Source of the DNA: Paenibacillus sp. FSL A5-0031
GTDB taxonomy: Bacteria > Bacillota > Bacilli > Paenibacillales > Paenibacillaceae
Assembly: GCF_001956295.1 (NCBI RefSeq)
Contig: NZ_MRTD01000031.1
Coordinates: forward strand, 1 to 64,000
DNA length: 64,000 bases
Reading direction: 5' to 3'
Shown here: piece after piece, positions 41,478 to 51,050 of the stretch
Numbering within the stretch: the stretch's first letter is position 1
Layout of the letters: every line of letters starts with the position of its first letter
The notes under the pieces: generated by a model
Database searches by the model: none
The model's input: the letters and a program-made list of their open reading frames with translations, nothing else
What the model was told of the DNA's origin: nothing
Position numbers and translations under genes: made by a program

Positions 41478-42554
41478 ATGGGCTTTGAGACGAAAGAGAG
41501 CGATAAGAGGATGAAAAATGAAGTAAGCATCGTAGACGTTGCCAAGGTGGCTGGTGTATCGATTGCGACGGTATCTAACGTTATTAACGGCAAGGGGAGG
41601 GTATCGGGCACAACGAAAGAAAATATCGAGCGGGTAATTATCGAGCTTGGCTACACGCCAAATCTGCCTGCAAGAAATCTAAAGACTCGTCGTACGCATC
41701 TTGTTGGACTCGTCGTACCGATGATGCAGCCTGGGAGGCTGCAGGACAACCCTTTTTATTGGGACCTGCTTACAGGTGTAGAAGAAGGGGCGCGTGATCG
41801 CCAATTTCATATTATTTTATCAGGTATTGATGAGAGCACAGAAACATTCACATTCGCCAAGGAGCGTCGATTGGACGGGTTAATCGTGATGGGGACGAAT
41901 GAGGGCTCGCAGGCAGTTGATCGAATTGTAAACTTAGGCATGCCTGCCGTCTTTATTGATAGCTACTTGAAGCGGGAGGATCTATATCAAGTTAATTTAG
42001 AGGACAGAAAAGGAAGCTATCGCGCGATTCGTTATTTAATCGACCAAGGACATCGACGAATTGCGCTTTTAATTGGAGATATTCCGCTTGAGCGCATCAC
42101 ATATTACGGTGTTTTGCATGAGCGATGGTTAGGCTATAAGGATGCGCTGGCAGAAGCGGGTATTCCATACGATCAAACCTTAATGATCAGGCTCCCGACA
42201 TCGCTTGATGGTGGTTATCGGGCTGCGGACCAGCTCATCAAGCTTGCGGACGTGACGGCGATCTTCTCGTTTTCGGATGTAAGTGCGATGGGTTTGCTTA
42301 AACGGCTGCGAGAACTAGGCAAAAAGGTGCCGGAGGACTATTCGGTAATCGGCTTTGACAATTTGTCCATCTCTAGCTTTACTTCGCCTGCGCTAACGAC
42401 CGTCTCTCAAAATATTTTGGAGAAAGGGCAGGAAGCGATCCGCATGCTGCTCGATCAGATTGATGGCAACCCTGTTCAGGAGAGGTGCAAGGCTTTGCCG
42501 GTAGAGCTGATCATTCGTGAGACGACAGGCTGCGTGAAGCCGGCAAATGGTTGA
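41478..42554 (+). CDS. LacI-family transcriptional regulator of the glucanase locus
   Basis: 358 residues from ATG 41478 (AAGGAG 4 nt before); ATG 41511 is an alternative. The N-terminal helix-turn-helix and hinge helix are clear: VSIVDVAKVAGVSIATVSNV, INGKGRVSGTTKENI, ELGYTPNLPARNLKTRRT. The remainder is a periplasmic-binding-protein-like effector domain (LVGLVVPMMQPG, GLIVMGTNEG, RRIALLIGDIPL, PEDYSVIGFDNLSISSFTSP). The family's operators are AAACG/CGTTT palindromes, and two such sites lie at this locus. It probably represses the glucanase and itself until a sugar, perhaps an alpha-1,3-glucan oligomer, binds. Confidence 0.9.
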   Translation: MGFETKESDKRMKNEVSIVDVAKVAGVSIATVSNVINGKGRVSGTTKENIERVIIELGYTPNLPARNLKTRRTHLVGLVVPMMQPGRLQDNPFYWDLLTGVEEGARDRQFHIILSGIDESTETFTFAKERRLDGLIVMGTNEGSQAVDRIVNLGMPAVFIDSYLKREDLYQVNLEDRKGSYRAIRYLIDQGHRRIALLIGDIPLERITYYGVLHERWLGYKDALAEAGIPYDQTLMIRLPTSLDGGYRAADQLIKLADVTAIFSFSDVSAMGLLKRLRELGKKVPEDYSVIGFDNLSISSFTSPALTTVSQNILEKGQEAIRMLLDQIDGNPVQERCKALPVELIIRETTGCVKPANG

Positions 42555-42597
42555 GAAGGAAATTATACAAAAGAACAGGTATGCCTTTCTCAATATG

Positions 42598-42638
42598 AAT
42601 AAAGGCTGTCCCATGTTATGTGGGACAGCCTTTATTGT
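42598..42638 (+). terminator. Strong terminator of the LacI gene
   Basis: A perfect 16-bp stem (42598-42613 with 42621-42636) with a 7-nt loop; the T-run is inside the right arm (TTTATT). Confidence 0.88.
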
Positions 42639-42728
42639 GAAACAGCATCTACATATCGTACGGAAAATCAGGATATTATACTTAATAAAATCTTTGAAAA
42701 ACGTTAATGCACGGATTGTCTAGAGTAC

Positions 42729-42757
42729 TTGTAGTGATTTAATAATTTTACTATAAT
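42729..42757 (+). promoter_or_regulatory. speE promoter
   Basis: TTGTAG (42729-42734), 17-nt spacer, TATAAT (42752-42757). The start would lie about 33 nt before the speE ATG. Confidence 0.6.
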
Positions 42758-42796
42758 ACAGGTTGAACGATTGAAGGAAAGAAGGGATTTAACACC

Positions 42797-43624
42797 ATGG
42801 AATTGTGGTATACGGAAAAACAAACAGATAGCTTCGGCATAACGGCGAAGATCACTAAGACTTACGTTAATGAACAAACAGATTTTCAACAGCTTGATAT
42901 GATCGAAACGGAAGAGTTTGGAACGATGCTTGTTCTCGACGGTATGGTTATGACCACGGTTAAGGATGAGTTCGTTTACCACGAAATGGTTGCGCATCCT
43001 GTACTTTTCACGCATCCGAATCCGGAGTACGTGCTTGTTGTTGGCGGCGGAGACGGCGGCGTTATTCGTGAAGTAATGAAACATCCGAAGGTGAAGAAGG
43101 CAGTGCTTGTCGACATCGACGGTAAAGTAATCGAGTACTCCAAAAAATACTTGCCATCCATCGCTGGCGAGCTCGACAACCCGCGTGTTGAAGTGCTTGT
43201 AAACGACGGCTTTATGCATATTCATGATCATAAAAACACTTATGACGTTATTATGGTTGATTCCACTGAACCGGTTGGCCCTGCGGCAAACCTATTTACG
43301 AAGGGCTTCTACCAAGGCATCTACGAAGCATTGAAAGAAGACGGAATCTTCGTTGCTCAAACGGACAACCCATGGTTTAAAGCGGACCTGATCCAAAGCG
43401 TAAACAAAGACGTGAAGGAAGTATTCCCGATCGTTCGTGTATATGGTGCGAACATTCCTACTTACCCAAGCGGTCTGTGGACGTTCACAATGGGCAGCAA
43501 AAAACACGATCCGCTTGCTGTTGATGAGACAGCAATTCCAGAAATTGATACAAAATATTACACGCCTCGTCTTCACAAGGCAGCATTCGTGCTTCCGAAA
43601 TTTGTTGAAGATCTTGTGAAGTAA
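42797..43624 (+). CDS. speE: Spermidine synthase SpeE
   Basis: 275 residues, normal length. An N-terminal beta domain (MELWYTEKQTDSFGITAKI; TEEFGTMLVLDGMVMTT as part of it) is followed by the aminopropyltransferase Rossmann domain: VLVVGGGDGGVIREV, AVLVDIDGKVIEYSKKY, and DVIMVDSTEPVGPA with the catalytic Asp. The enzyme moves an aminopropyl group from decarboxylated AdoMet to putrescine. AAGGGA precedes ATG 42797. It forms an operon with speB, 38 bp behind, as in Bacillus. Confidence 0.96.
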   Translation: MELWYTEKQTDSFGITAKITKTYVNEQTDFQQLDMIETEEFGTMLVLDGMVMTTVKDEFVYHEMVAHPVLFTHPNPEYVLVVGGGDGGVIREVMKHPKVKKAVLVDIDGKVIEYSKKYLPSIAGELDNPRVEVLVNDGFMHIHDHKNTYDVIMVDSTEPVGPAANLFTKGFYQGIYEALKEDGIFVAQTDNPWFKADLIQSVNKDVKEVFPIVRVYGANIPTYPSGLWTFTMGSKKHDPLAVDETAIPEIDTKYYTPRLHKAAFVLPKFVEDLVK

Positions 43625-43662
43625 CAAGCGGCTACGCTTCAGGAAAGAGAGGGACATACCTC

Positions 43663-44532
43663 ATGAAATTGGATCAAAAATATTCAGGCAATGTCTTCAT
43701 TTTGAGTTCTGACAACTACGAAGCTTCCAAAGCGGTTATCTACGGCATGCCGATGGATTTCACGGTTAGCTTCCGTCCAGGCTCCCGTTTCGGCCCTCCT
43801 CGCATTCGCGAAGTGTCGATTGGACTTGAAGAATACAGCCCTTACCTAGATCGCAGCCTCGAGGATATTGAATATTTCGATGCTGGTGATTTGCTGCTTC
43901 CTTTCGGAAACGCAGCGCGCAGTCTGGAAATCATCGGCGAATTCGTTCGTGGTGTGCTAGACGACGGTAAAATTCCTGTTGGTCTCGGCGGTGAACATCT
44001 TGTTTCTTGGCCGATCTTCCAAGAGGTGTACAAAAAGTACCCTGATCTTGCGATCATTCACTTCGACGCTCACGCTGATTTGCGCGAATCGTATGAAGGC
44101 GAGCCGTTGTCACACTCTACGCCGCTGCGCAAAGCAGCTGGTCTTATGGGCGGACAGAACATTTACCAGTTCGGTATTCGTTCAGGATCGCGCGAAGAGT
44201 GGCAATATGCACGCGAGAACATCAACTTCCATCCGTTCGAAGTCTTGGAGCCGCTTAAGAAGGTGCTTCCTGAGCTCGAAGGACGTCCGGTTTATTTAAC
44301 GATCGACATCGATGTGCTTGATCCTTCTGCAGCACCAGGTACAGGTACAGCGGAAGCGGGCGGCATTACGTCGAAGGAGCTTATTGAATCCGTTCATGCC
44401 ATTGCGCGTTCCGGCGTGAACATTGTGGGCTTCGATCTCGTTGAGGTTGCGCCAGCTTATGATCCGACGGAGCAAACGCAAATTGTTGCGGCGAAGGTTA
44501 TTCGCGAGATGCTTCTAGGCTTTTTGAAATAG
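43663..44532 (+). CDS. speB: Agmatinase SpeB
   Basis: 289 residues, ureohydrolase family. The dinuclear Mn site is explicit: VGLGGEHLVSWP with the first His (GGEH), HFDAHADLRE with the DAHAD cluster, and TIDIDVLDPSAAPGTGTAE with the Asp pair. It hydrolyses agmatine to putrescine and urea, feeding SpeE. GAGAGGG lies upstream of ATG 43663. The operon ends with a terminator 15 bp downstream. Confidence 0.95.
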   Translation: MKLDQKYSGNVFILSSDNYEASKAVIYGMPMDFTVSFRPGSRFGPPRIREVSIGLEEYSPYLDRSLEDIEYFDAGDLLLPFGNAARSLEIIGEFVRGVLDDGKIPVGLGGEHLVSWPIFQEVYKKYPDLAIIHFDAHADLRESYEGEPLSHSTPLRKAAGLMGGQNIYQFGIRSGSREEWQYARENINFHPFEVLEPLKKVLPELEGRPVYLTIDIDVLDPSAAPGTGTAEAGGITSKELIESVHAIARSGVNIVGFDLVEVAPAYDPTEQTQIVAAKVIREMLLGFLK

Positions 44533-44547
44533 TCATTAAATAGAGTG

Positions 44548-44599
44548 AAGGCTTCACTGCCAGCGGTCATTTATCCGCGTGGTGTGAAGCCTTTTTTTT
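44548..44599 (+). terminator. Terminator of speE-speB
   Basis: AAGGCTTCAC (44548-44557) pairs with GTGAAGCCTT (44584-44593); inner GCGG/CCGC pairing and eight T follow. Confidence 0.9.
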
Positions 44600-44745
44600 A
44601 TTGTAAAAGGGCAATTTAGATTAACAAAATAAATAAATGACAATTCAGAATATTTAAATTAATATATTGTAGGAAAACATTATTTCATCTTGTGCTTGCA
44701 GCAGAGCATCTTATTAATAGAAAGAGAATGAAGGAGGCGTTTTTG

Positions 44746-46986
44746 TTGGTTAACAAATCGGTGTGGAAGGGTGCTTTAGCTGCTGCTATTACCGTTAGTC
44801 TAGGGGCTATGCCGTTCACGGCTATGGCTGATGCGGGTGCAGGCAATACAGTGCAGCTGCGAATTATGGAAACGTCGGACCTGCACGTGAACATGATGAA
44901 CTATGACTATTTTGCGGACAAGCCTACTGATGAATATGGGTTCGCGAAGACGGCTACGCTCATCAAGAAAGCGCGGGAGGAAGCTCCGAACAGTCTATTA
45001 TTTGATAATGGCGATTTGATTCAAGGAAATCCCCTAGGTGATTATGTCGCTACGGTTGATAAGCTGAAGCAGGGCGAGACGCATCCGGTGTATAAAGCTA
45101 TGAATTTGCTTAACTACGATGCAGGCAACTTAGGCAATCATGAATTCAATTATGGCTTATCGTTTCTGGACACCTCGCTCGCAGGCGCAGACTTTCCTTA
45201 TGTAAATGCAAACATTTATAAAGTAGATGGAGACAAGGATGAGACGAATGATGTTAATTTGTTTAAGCCTTATCTCATTATTGATAAAGAGGTAACAGAC
45301 AGCAAGGGTGCGAAGCATAAACTGAAGGTGGGCGTGATTGGATTTGTGCCTCCGCAAATTACAACATGGGACAAAGCTCATCTAGAAGGCAAGGTAATCG
45401 TAAAGGATGTTGTCAAAACGGCAGAAAAGTTTGTACCGGAAATGAAAGCGAAGGGAGCGGATATCATTGTTGCGATTCCGCACTCGGGCTTTGAAGATAT
45501 TCCGCAATCAGAGCTCATGGAAAATTCGGTGCTCTATTTAAGCAAAGTTGCTGGCATTAATGCGATTTTGTTCGGACATGCGCATAAAGTATTTCCTGAC
45601 ATATCGTTTGAAGGAAAAACGGGTGTCGATCTCGCCAAAGGAACGATTAACGGAGTGCCTTCGGTTGAACCGGGCTTCTGGGGAAATAATCTTGGCATTA
45701 TTGATCTAACACTGGAGAACAAGGATGGGAAATGGGCCGTTGTCGATTCGAAAAGCACGGTTAAGCCTATCTTTGACTCGGTAAATAAGGTACCTCTTGT
45801 AGAAGCTGACAAAGCTGTTGTCGATGCGGTGAAAGAGGATCATGAGCATACGCTGGCGTATGTGCGAGGGCCTGTCGGCAAGACGACAGCGTCAATCAAC
45901 AGCTGGTTTGCTCTTGTTCAAGATGATCCATCCATTCAGATCGTTACGAATGCACAAAAATGGTATGTAGAGAAGCAGCTGCAGGGAACGGAATATGAAG
46001 GGCTTCCTGTTCTTTCGGCAGGAGCGCCGTTTAAGGCTGGCGGCCGCCAAGGTCCGAACTATTATACAAATATTCAGGCGGGCGATATTGCCATCAAGAA
46101 TGTTGCCGATTTGTATTTGTACTCGAATACTGTGAATGCAGTACTCGTCACAGGGGCGGAGATTAAAGAATGGCTCGAGTGGTCGGCTGGTCAATTCAAG
46201 CAGATCGATGCAGCGAGCACAGAGAAGCAAGAGCTGATCAATTATGATTTTCCAACGTACAACTTCGATGTCATTGACGGTGTGACTTATCAGATCGATG
46301 TTGCTCAGCCGACGAAGTATGAAGCTGGCGGCGCGCTCAAAGACGGAAGCGCAAAGCGGATCGTTAATTTGCAGTTTGAAGGAAAACCTATTAAGGCGGA
46401 TCAGAAATTTGTTGTTGCAACGAACAACTATCGCGCATCTTCCAGCAAATTCGCTAACCCGGACGGCAAACGTATTATCCTTGCTTCCCCGGATGAGAAC
46501 CGCCAGGTTGTCATTGACTACATTCGCTCCTTCAAGACGATTGATCCGGCAGCGGACGGCAACTGGTCGCTAGCGGCAATTAATGACAAAGTGAATGTGA
46601 CAATTAAGACATCACCGGAAGCAAAGAGTGCAGCAGAAGCGAATAAACTGACTTCCTACACAGGAGATACAGCTGATGGTTATGCAGAGTTCAAGCTTAA
46701 TCTAAGTGCGAAGTCAGTAGTGTTGCCGGTAGAGCCAACAAAGCCGACAACACCAACTACACCAACAACACCGACGAAGCCGACAGAGCCAGCTAAACCT
46801 GAGAAGCCAACAACTTCTGTTCCAACGACTCCTCAAGTGTCGGTGTATACGGTTAAAGCAGGGGACACTCTTTATGCGATAGCTTTGGAGCACGGAACGA
46901 CGTGGCAGAAATTAGCCAGCTACAATAAGCTAAAGAACCCGAATAGAATCTATCCGGGTCAAAGCATAAAGATTCCGGCCAAATAA
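44746..46986 (+). CDS. Secreted 2',3'-cyclic-nucleotide phosphodiesterase/nucleotidase with LysM
   Basis: 746 residues from TTG 44746, 8 nt after AAGGAGG; ATG 44728 would overlap the ribosome-binding site. Signal peptide (WKGALAAAITVSLGAMPFTAMA). The metallophosphatase domain has RIMETSDLHVNMMNYDY, FDNGDLIQGNPLGDY, LGNHEFNYGL, IPHSGFED and FGHAHKVFPD, the two-metal CpdB/YfkN motifs. The 5'-nucleotidase C-terminal domain follows (~370-640). A Pro/Thr/Lys linker and one LysM module (VYTVKAGDTLYAIALEHGTT) attach it to peptidoglycan. It releases phosphate and nucleosides from external nucleotides. A single TTAACA in the AT-rich upstream region could be half of a Pho box, which is too little to call. 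Confidence 0.9.
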   Translation: MVNKSVWKGALAAAITVSLGAMPFTAMADAGAGNTVQLRIMETSDLHVNMMNYDYFADKPTDEYGFAKTATLIKKAREEAPNSLLFDNGDLIQGNPLGDYVATVDKLKQGETHPVYKAMNLLNYDAGNLGNHEFNYGLSFLDTSLAGADFPYVNANIYKVDGDKDETNDVNLFKPYLIIDKEVTDSKGAKHKLKVGVIGFVPPQITTWDKAHLEGKVIVKDVVKTAEKFVPEMKAKGADIIVAIPHSGFEDIPQSELMENSVLYLSKVAGINAILFGHAHKVFPDISFEGKTGVDLAKGTINGVPSVEPGFWGNNLGIIDLTLENKDGKWAVVDSKSTVKPIFDSVNKVPLVEADKAVVDAVKEDHEHTLAYVRGPVGKTTASINSWFALVQDDPSIQIVTNAQKWYVEKQLQGTEYEGLPVLSAGAPFKAGGRQGPNYYTNIQAGDIAIKNVADLYLYSNTVNAVLVTGAEIKEWLEWSAGQFKQIDAASTEKQELINYDFPTYNFDVIDGVTYQIDVAQPTKYEAGGALKDGSAKRIVNLQFEGKPIKADQKFVVATNNYRASSSKFANPDGKRIILASPDENRQVVIDYIRSFKTIDPAADGNWSLAAINDKVNVTIKTSPEAKSAAEANKLTSYTGDTADGYAEFKLNLSAKSVVLPVEPTKPTTPTTPTTPTKPTEPAKPEKPTTSVPTTPQVSVYTVKAGDTLYAIALEHGTTWQKLASYNKLKNPNRIYPGQSIKIPAK

Positions 46987-47003
46987 TCGATACGCATTGA
47001 TAA

Positions 47004-47045
47004 AAAGACGTTTTCCGCGTAATCTTAGCGGAAAGCGTCTTTTTC
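47004..47045 (+). terminator. Terminator of the phosphodiesterase gene
   Basis: AAAGACG-TTTTCCGC pairs with GCGGAAA-GCGTCTTT (47004-47018, 47028-47042), then T residues. Confidence 0.88.
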
Positions 47046-47145
47046 TAATACAAACGGAGAATGCGATCGTATGATCAAGGCTAGAATGGGCTTATAATAA
47101 GACGTTATTGCTGCTTTTCAAATATAGATTAGGGGGCTATACGAC

Positions 47146-47655
47146 ATGCGCATTTATTCGTTTCCGCCTGTTATCGATGAGCGATCACGCGTGCTGATTC
47201 TTGGGACAGCACCAAGCGTAAAATCGCTTGAGCATAAGCAATTTTATGGACACCCGCAAAATTTTATGTGGAAAATTATATATCGTTTATTTAATGAGTC
47301 AGACCCGGACCCTGTGTATGACAACCGTCTCGCATTTTTAAAGGAGCATCGCTTAGCGCTATGGGATGTTATCGAATCATGCGAGCGCGAAGGCAGCTTG
47401 GATGTGAACATACGTGGAATCGTACCGCAGAAGCTGCCGGAGCTTGTAGCCAAATATCCAGAGCTGCGCTGCTTTGCATTTAACGGAAGCAAGGCATACG
47501 ATACCTTTCAGAAATTTTATAAAGGGCATGAAAGCTTTCGAAGCATCACGTTACTCAAGCTGCCTTCCTCCAGTCCAATTCCAACTCCGCGTATGCGAAC
47601 GCTCGAGGATCGTGTGGAGGCATGGCGTGAAATCGTACCGTTTGCAACAAGTTAA
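47146..47655 (+). CDS. Hypoxanthine-DNA glycosylase (UDG superfamily)
   Basis: 169 residues. The uracil-DNA glycosylase fold motifs are in place: RVLILGTAPSVKSLEHKQFY for motif 1 (GTxPS form), GHPQNFMWKIIYRLF following it, LWDVIESCEREGSLD, and LLKLPSSSPIPTPRM for motif 2, where typical Mug enzymes have NPS. This combination is that of the DNA-deoxyinosine glycosylase family. It removes deaminated adenine from DNA. GGGGG precedes ATG 47146. Monocistronic or first in a unit with ywiB-argS, 79 bp away. Confidence 0.85.
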   Translation: MRIYSFPPVIDERSRVLILGTAPSVKSLEHKQFYGHPQNFMWKIIYRLFNESDPDPVYDNRLAFLKEHRLALWDVIESCEREGSLDVNIRGIVPQKLPELVAKYPELRCFAFNGSKAYDTFQKFYKGHESFRSITLLKLPSSSPIPTPRMRTLEDRVEAWREIVPFATS

Positions 47656-47734
47656 CCGGGCTCTAGCGTTGAAATTCGGAGCCTACCTGTATATAGTAGT
47701 TACATAAGATTAGACTGATAACAGGAGCAAGATG

Positions 47735-48205
47735 ATGGCAGACAGCAGGAAAGTGCTAATTACATTGGAGAGTGTGCAGGATGGAAGCTCGCATACTCAT
47801 GCTTACAAAGGGGATTGGTTCCGCAAGGAGAAATCCATATTTATCCGCTACATCGAGCCGGCAGTGGAAGGCGATACAGAAGCTGGTGAAATACGGACGC
47901 TTATTCGATTCCGGCCGGAAGAAATGTCAGTTGTGCGGCGCGGCGCTATAGAATCGGAGCAGCTTTTTGTTCCTGGACATAGGAGAGCTGGCAGCTATCA
48001 ATCACAAATGACATCTTTATCGCTTGAAGCAGAAACGCTGCAGCTGCGGCTTCATGCGCCGGGTGAAGATGGTGTAATGAAAGCGATGGACACATTGCCC
48101 GATCAGCTGCCTTTTACACTTGAATGGGAATATGAATTGTACGTTGGTGATCAAATGTCGGGTCGGTTTCATATCCGGCTCCATATACAGGAGGAACAAA
48201 ATTAA
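47735..48205 (+). CDS. ywiB: YwiB-family protein (DUF1934)
   Basis: 156 residues, beta-rich throughout, with calycin-like barrel pattern (KVLITLESVQDG, IFIRYIEPAV, TLIRFRPEEMSVVRRGAIES, LEWEYELYVGDQMSGRFHIRL). In Bacillus ywiB lies directly before argS, and the same is true here: its TAA shares a base with the argS ATG. Function unknown. Start taken at ATG 47735, 7 nt after GGAG. Confidence 0.85.
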   Translation: MADSRKVLITLESVQDGSSHTHAYKGDWFRKEKSIFIRYIEPAVEGDTEAGEIRTLIRFRPEEMSVVRRGAIESEQLFVPGHRRAGSYQSQMTSLSLEAETLQLRLHAPGEDGVMKAMDTLPDQLPFTLEWEYELYVGDQMSGRFHIRLHIQEEQN

Positions 48206-49884
48206 TGAATGCAAATGTATTAGAGAAGATGTATGAACAAGTCAAAGCAGCGATCGCTGATGCAGCGGTAGCGGCTGGTTTGGCAGCGCGGGAAGAGCTT
48301 CCGGCGTTTGTGCTTGAAGTTCCTAAGGATAAATCGCACGGTGATTTGGCGACAAATGCAGCGATGCAGCTGACGAAGCTGGCGAAGAAAAATCCTCGTC
48401 AAATCGCTGAGGCAATTATTGCGCATTTGGATACGAAGCAAGCTTCTATTCAAGCAGCGGAAATTGCAGGCCCGGGCTTTATTAACTTCCGTATGGATAA
48501 CAGCTATCTCTATCCGGTTGTGGCTGCAGCGCTTGAAGCGGGAGAAAACTATGGACGTACTTCGGATGGTTCCGGCAAAAGTGTACAGGTCGAATTCGTG
48601 AGCGCGAATCCTACGGGCAGCCTGCATCTTGGACATGCTCGCGGTGCCGCAGTTGGCGATGCATTGTGCAATGTACTTGATTATGCGGGATATGATGTTA
48701 CGCGCGAATATTATATTAATGATGCGGGCAAGCAGGTGGAGAACCTAGCTGTATCCATCGAAGCTCGTTACCGTCAAGCGCTTGGTCAAGCGGCGGAAAT
48801 GCCGGAGGATGGTTATTATGGCGAGGACATCATTGGTTTTGCTAAACTTCTTGTCGAGCAAGAAGGCGATAAGCTGCTGGAATTGCCGGATCAAGAACGT
48901 TTTACGTTTTTCCGCCAGTTTGGCCTTGAGCGGGAGCTAGATAAAATTAAACGCGATCTCGGAAGATTCCGCGTTGGTTTTGACGTTTGGTACAGTGAAA
49001 CGGCATTATACGAGAGCGGACAAGTGGAGCAAGGTCTTGCAACGCTGAAGGCGACAGGGCATGTCTATGAAGAAGAAGGAGCGACATGGCTGTCTACCAT
49101 GACTTTTGGCGACGACAAAAACCGCGTGCTCGTGAAAAATGACGGCTCATATACCTATTTGACGCCGGATATCGCATATCATATGGATAAATACGGACGC
49201 GGCTTCGATCAGATGATCAACATTTGGGGTGCCGATCACCATGGCTACATTCCGCGTGTGAAAGCAGCGATGGAGGCACTAGGCAACGATCCGAAGAAAC
49301 TAACCGTGTTAATTGCACAGATGGTCAGCTTGTTCCAGAACGGCGAGAAAATGAAAATGTCGAAGCGTACGGGCAAAGCGGTTACTATGCAGGATCTGAT
49401 GGATGAGGTAGGCATCGATGCAATTCGTTACTTCTTCTCCATGCGGAGTATGGATTCGCATCTTGATTTCGATATGGATTTGGCGATCTCTACTTCAAAT
49501 GAGAACCCTGTGTTCTATGTTCAGTATGCGCATGCTCGGATTTGCAGTATTTTCAGACAAGCGGAGGAACAAGGCATCGTTCTTAAATCCACGGACACTA
49601 TCGATTTCAGCAAGCTGACTGCCGAGGGCGAGTTCGATCTTCTTCGTAAAGTTGGCGAGCTGCCGCAGGAGATCTCTGAGGCTGCAGTACAATATGCGCC
49701 TCATCGTCTTATTCGTTATGTATACGAGCTGGCTTCCCAGTTCCACAGCTATTATAGAGCGGAGCGCGTCATTACAGAAGATGCTGAGCAATCGCAAGCA
49801 CGCTTAGCCTTGCTTGGAGCCGTACGTATCGCTATTGCGAACGTGCTTCGTTTGGTCGGCGTTTCTGCTCCAGAACGCATGTAA
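48205..49884 (+). CDS. argS: Arginyl-tRNA synthetase
   Basis: 559 residues, class I. The HIGH motif is GSLHLGHARGA and the KMSKS-type motif is KMKMSKRTGK. The N-terminal Add-1 domain (~1-105) and the C-terminal DALR anticodon-binding domain (APHRLIRYVYELASQFHSYY, ending LRLVGVSAPERM) are complete. It charges tRNA-Arg. GGAGGA lies before ATG 48205, which overlaps the ywiB stop by one base. No T-box is seen. Confidence 0.97.
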   Translation: MNANVLEKMYEQVKAAIADAAVAAGLAAREELPAFVLEVPKDKSHGDLATNAAMQLTKLAKKNPRQIAEAIIAHLDTKQASIQAAEIAGPGFINFRMDNSYLYPVVAAALEAGENYGRTSDGSGKSVQVEFVSANPTGSLHLGHARGAAVGDALCNVLDYAGYDVTREYYINDAGKQVENLAVSIEARYRQALGQAAEMPEDGYYGEDIIGFAKLLVEQEGDKLLELPDQERFTFFRQFGLERELDKIKRDLGRFRVGFDVWYSETALYESGQVEQGLATLKATGHVYEEEGATWLSTMTFGDDKNRVLVKNDGSYTYLTPDIAYHMDKYGRGFDQMINIWGADHHGYIPRVKAAMEALGNDPKKLTVLIAQMVSLFQNGEKMKMSKRTGKAVTMQDLMDEVGIDAIRYFFSMRSMDSHLDFDMDLAISTSNENPVFYVQYAHARICSIFRQAEEQGIVLKSTDTIDFSKLTAEGEFDLLRKVGELPQEISEAAVQYAPHRLIRYVYELASQFHSYYRAERVITEDAEQSQARLALLGAVRIAIANVLRLVGVSAPERM

Positions 49885-49901
49885 GCTTTGTTTCATAAAA
49901 A

Positions 49902-49936
49902 CAAACCGTGGACTCATACTTTATCCACGGTTTGCA
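49902..49936. terminator. Bidirectional terminator, overlapping the end of the S8 protease gene
   Basis: CAAACCGTGGA (49902-49912) and TCCACGGTTTG (49924-49934) form an 11-bp stem 18 bp after the argS stop. The right arm is inside the last codons of the convergent protease gene, which ends at 49914. Confidence 0.85.
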
Positions 49937-51050
49937 TCATACGCATCACGTCAAGCTCGCCGATCGTTCGGCGGGCTTTACTGCCTCTAAGGGGCTGAAC
50001 GGATCGTTTAATAATTGTCTTGATCTCGGTAGGCGTAAGTCCCGGCTTATGTGCGAGCAGAAGCGCGATTGCTCCGCTGACATGCGAGGTGGCCATGGAG
50101 GTTCCACTCATTTCATTGTATTTGCCGCGCAGCCATGCGGATACGATTTTGTCGCCAGGCGCGTAAACGTCAATATAGGAGCCTCGATTGCTGAAAGGTG
50201 CAACGCGGCGGAGTTTATTCGTAGCGCCAACAGCAATCGTTTGAGGGTAGCGTGCCGGATAATCAACGGAACGGCGCTTCCCGTCATTGCCGGAGGAAGC
50301 AACGATAATGACGCCTGCATTGTGAGCATTAATGACAGCTCCAAGCAGCGCTTTGCTTTTTGTCTTCATACCGAAGCTCATGTTGATGACGTTCATGCGA
50401 TTGCGGATACACCATTCAATACCGAGAATAATGTCGGATACGAAGGCGCTCCCATTATGGTCAAAAGCTTTGACAGGCGAGATTAACGCCCGCGGGGCTA
50501 CGCCAATCATGCCCTGTAATTGATTTGCTGCGGCGATGGTACCTGCAATATGTGTACCATGACCGTTATCATCATGAGGGAGCATGCTGCGATTGAGAAG
50601 ATTGATGCCCCTAGAGAGTGATTGGCGAAGATCTGGATGGCTGAAATCAGCTCCTGTATCGATGACGCCGACTTTGACCCGGTGACCGGTTGTCGTGCTC
50701 CAAGCCAGCGGGGCTTTAATCTGGTTTACACCCCAGGGGATGCCCTTATCTACAATAATCGACTTTTGTGGAGAAGCATGCACGCTGATTTTACAATCTT
50801 TCTCAATCCAAACACGCCCGGCGAATCGCTCTAATGATTCCTCGGCTGGCAATGTGCAGGCTATTCCAAGAATACTGGGCATTTGTCTAATGCTTTTTTG
50901 CGGTAAAGATGATGAAGTGACTTTAGGCAATTGCTGTAGGAAGTATCGGTAGTCGCTCGCACGCTGAAAGCGAATGATACGCTTTACAGTCGTTGTGTCC
51001 GTGCGAGCCATCGTATCCTGCAACATACGGATAAAAGCGACGGTGTCCAA
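49914..51050 (-). CDS. Subtilisin-family (S8) serine protease without a classical signal peptide
   Basis: 378 residues from TTG 51050, 8 nt after GGGAGGGG; the frame extends to ATG 51077 but that start has no ribosome-binding site. The triad is complete: Asp in VKVGVIDTGADFSHPDL, His in NGHGTHIAGTIAA, Ser in SGTSMATSHVSGAIALL; the oxyanion Asn is in VASSGNDGKR. An N-terminal ~100-residue region resembles a propeptide. No hydrophobic signal is visible, so it is intracellular or exported by another route. Divergent from rpoE. Intracellular subtilisins have a shorter LIPY-type propeptide, which is not seen here. Confidence 0.88.
   Translation of the reverse strand: MDTVAFIRMLQDTMARTDTTTVKRIIRFQRASDYRYFLQQLPKVTSSSLPQKSIRQMPSILGIACTLPAEESLERFAGRVWIEKDCKISVHASPQKSIIVDKGIPWGVNQIKAPLAWSTTTGHRVKVGVIDTGADFSHPDLRQSLSRGINLLNRSMLPHDDNGHGTHIAGTIAAANQLQGMIGVAPRALISPVKAFDHNGSAFVSDIILGIEWCIRNRMNVINMSFGMKTKSKALLGAVINAHNAGVIIVASSGNDGKRRSVDYPARYPQTIAVGATNKLRRVAPFSNRGSYIDVYAPGDKIVSAWLRGKYNEMSGTSMATSHVSGAIALLLAHKPGLTPTEIKTIIKRSVQPLRGSKARRTIGELDVMRMMQTVDKV

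Noticed and set aside
44600..44700. Pho box before the phosphodiesterase gene
   Set aside because: Only a single TTAACA is present; PhoP sites need several spaced repeats.
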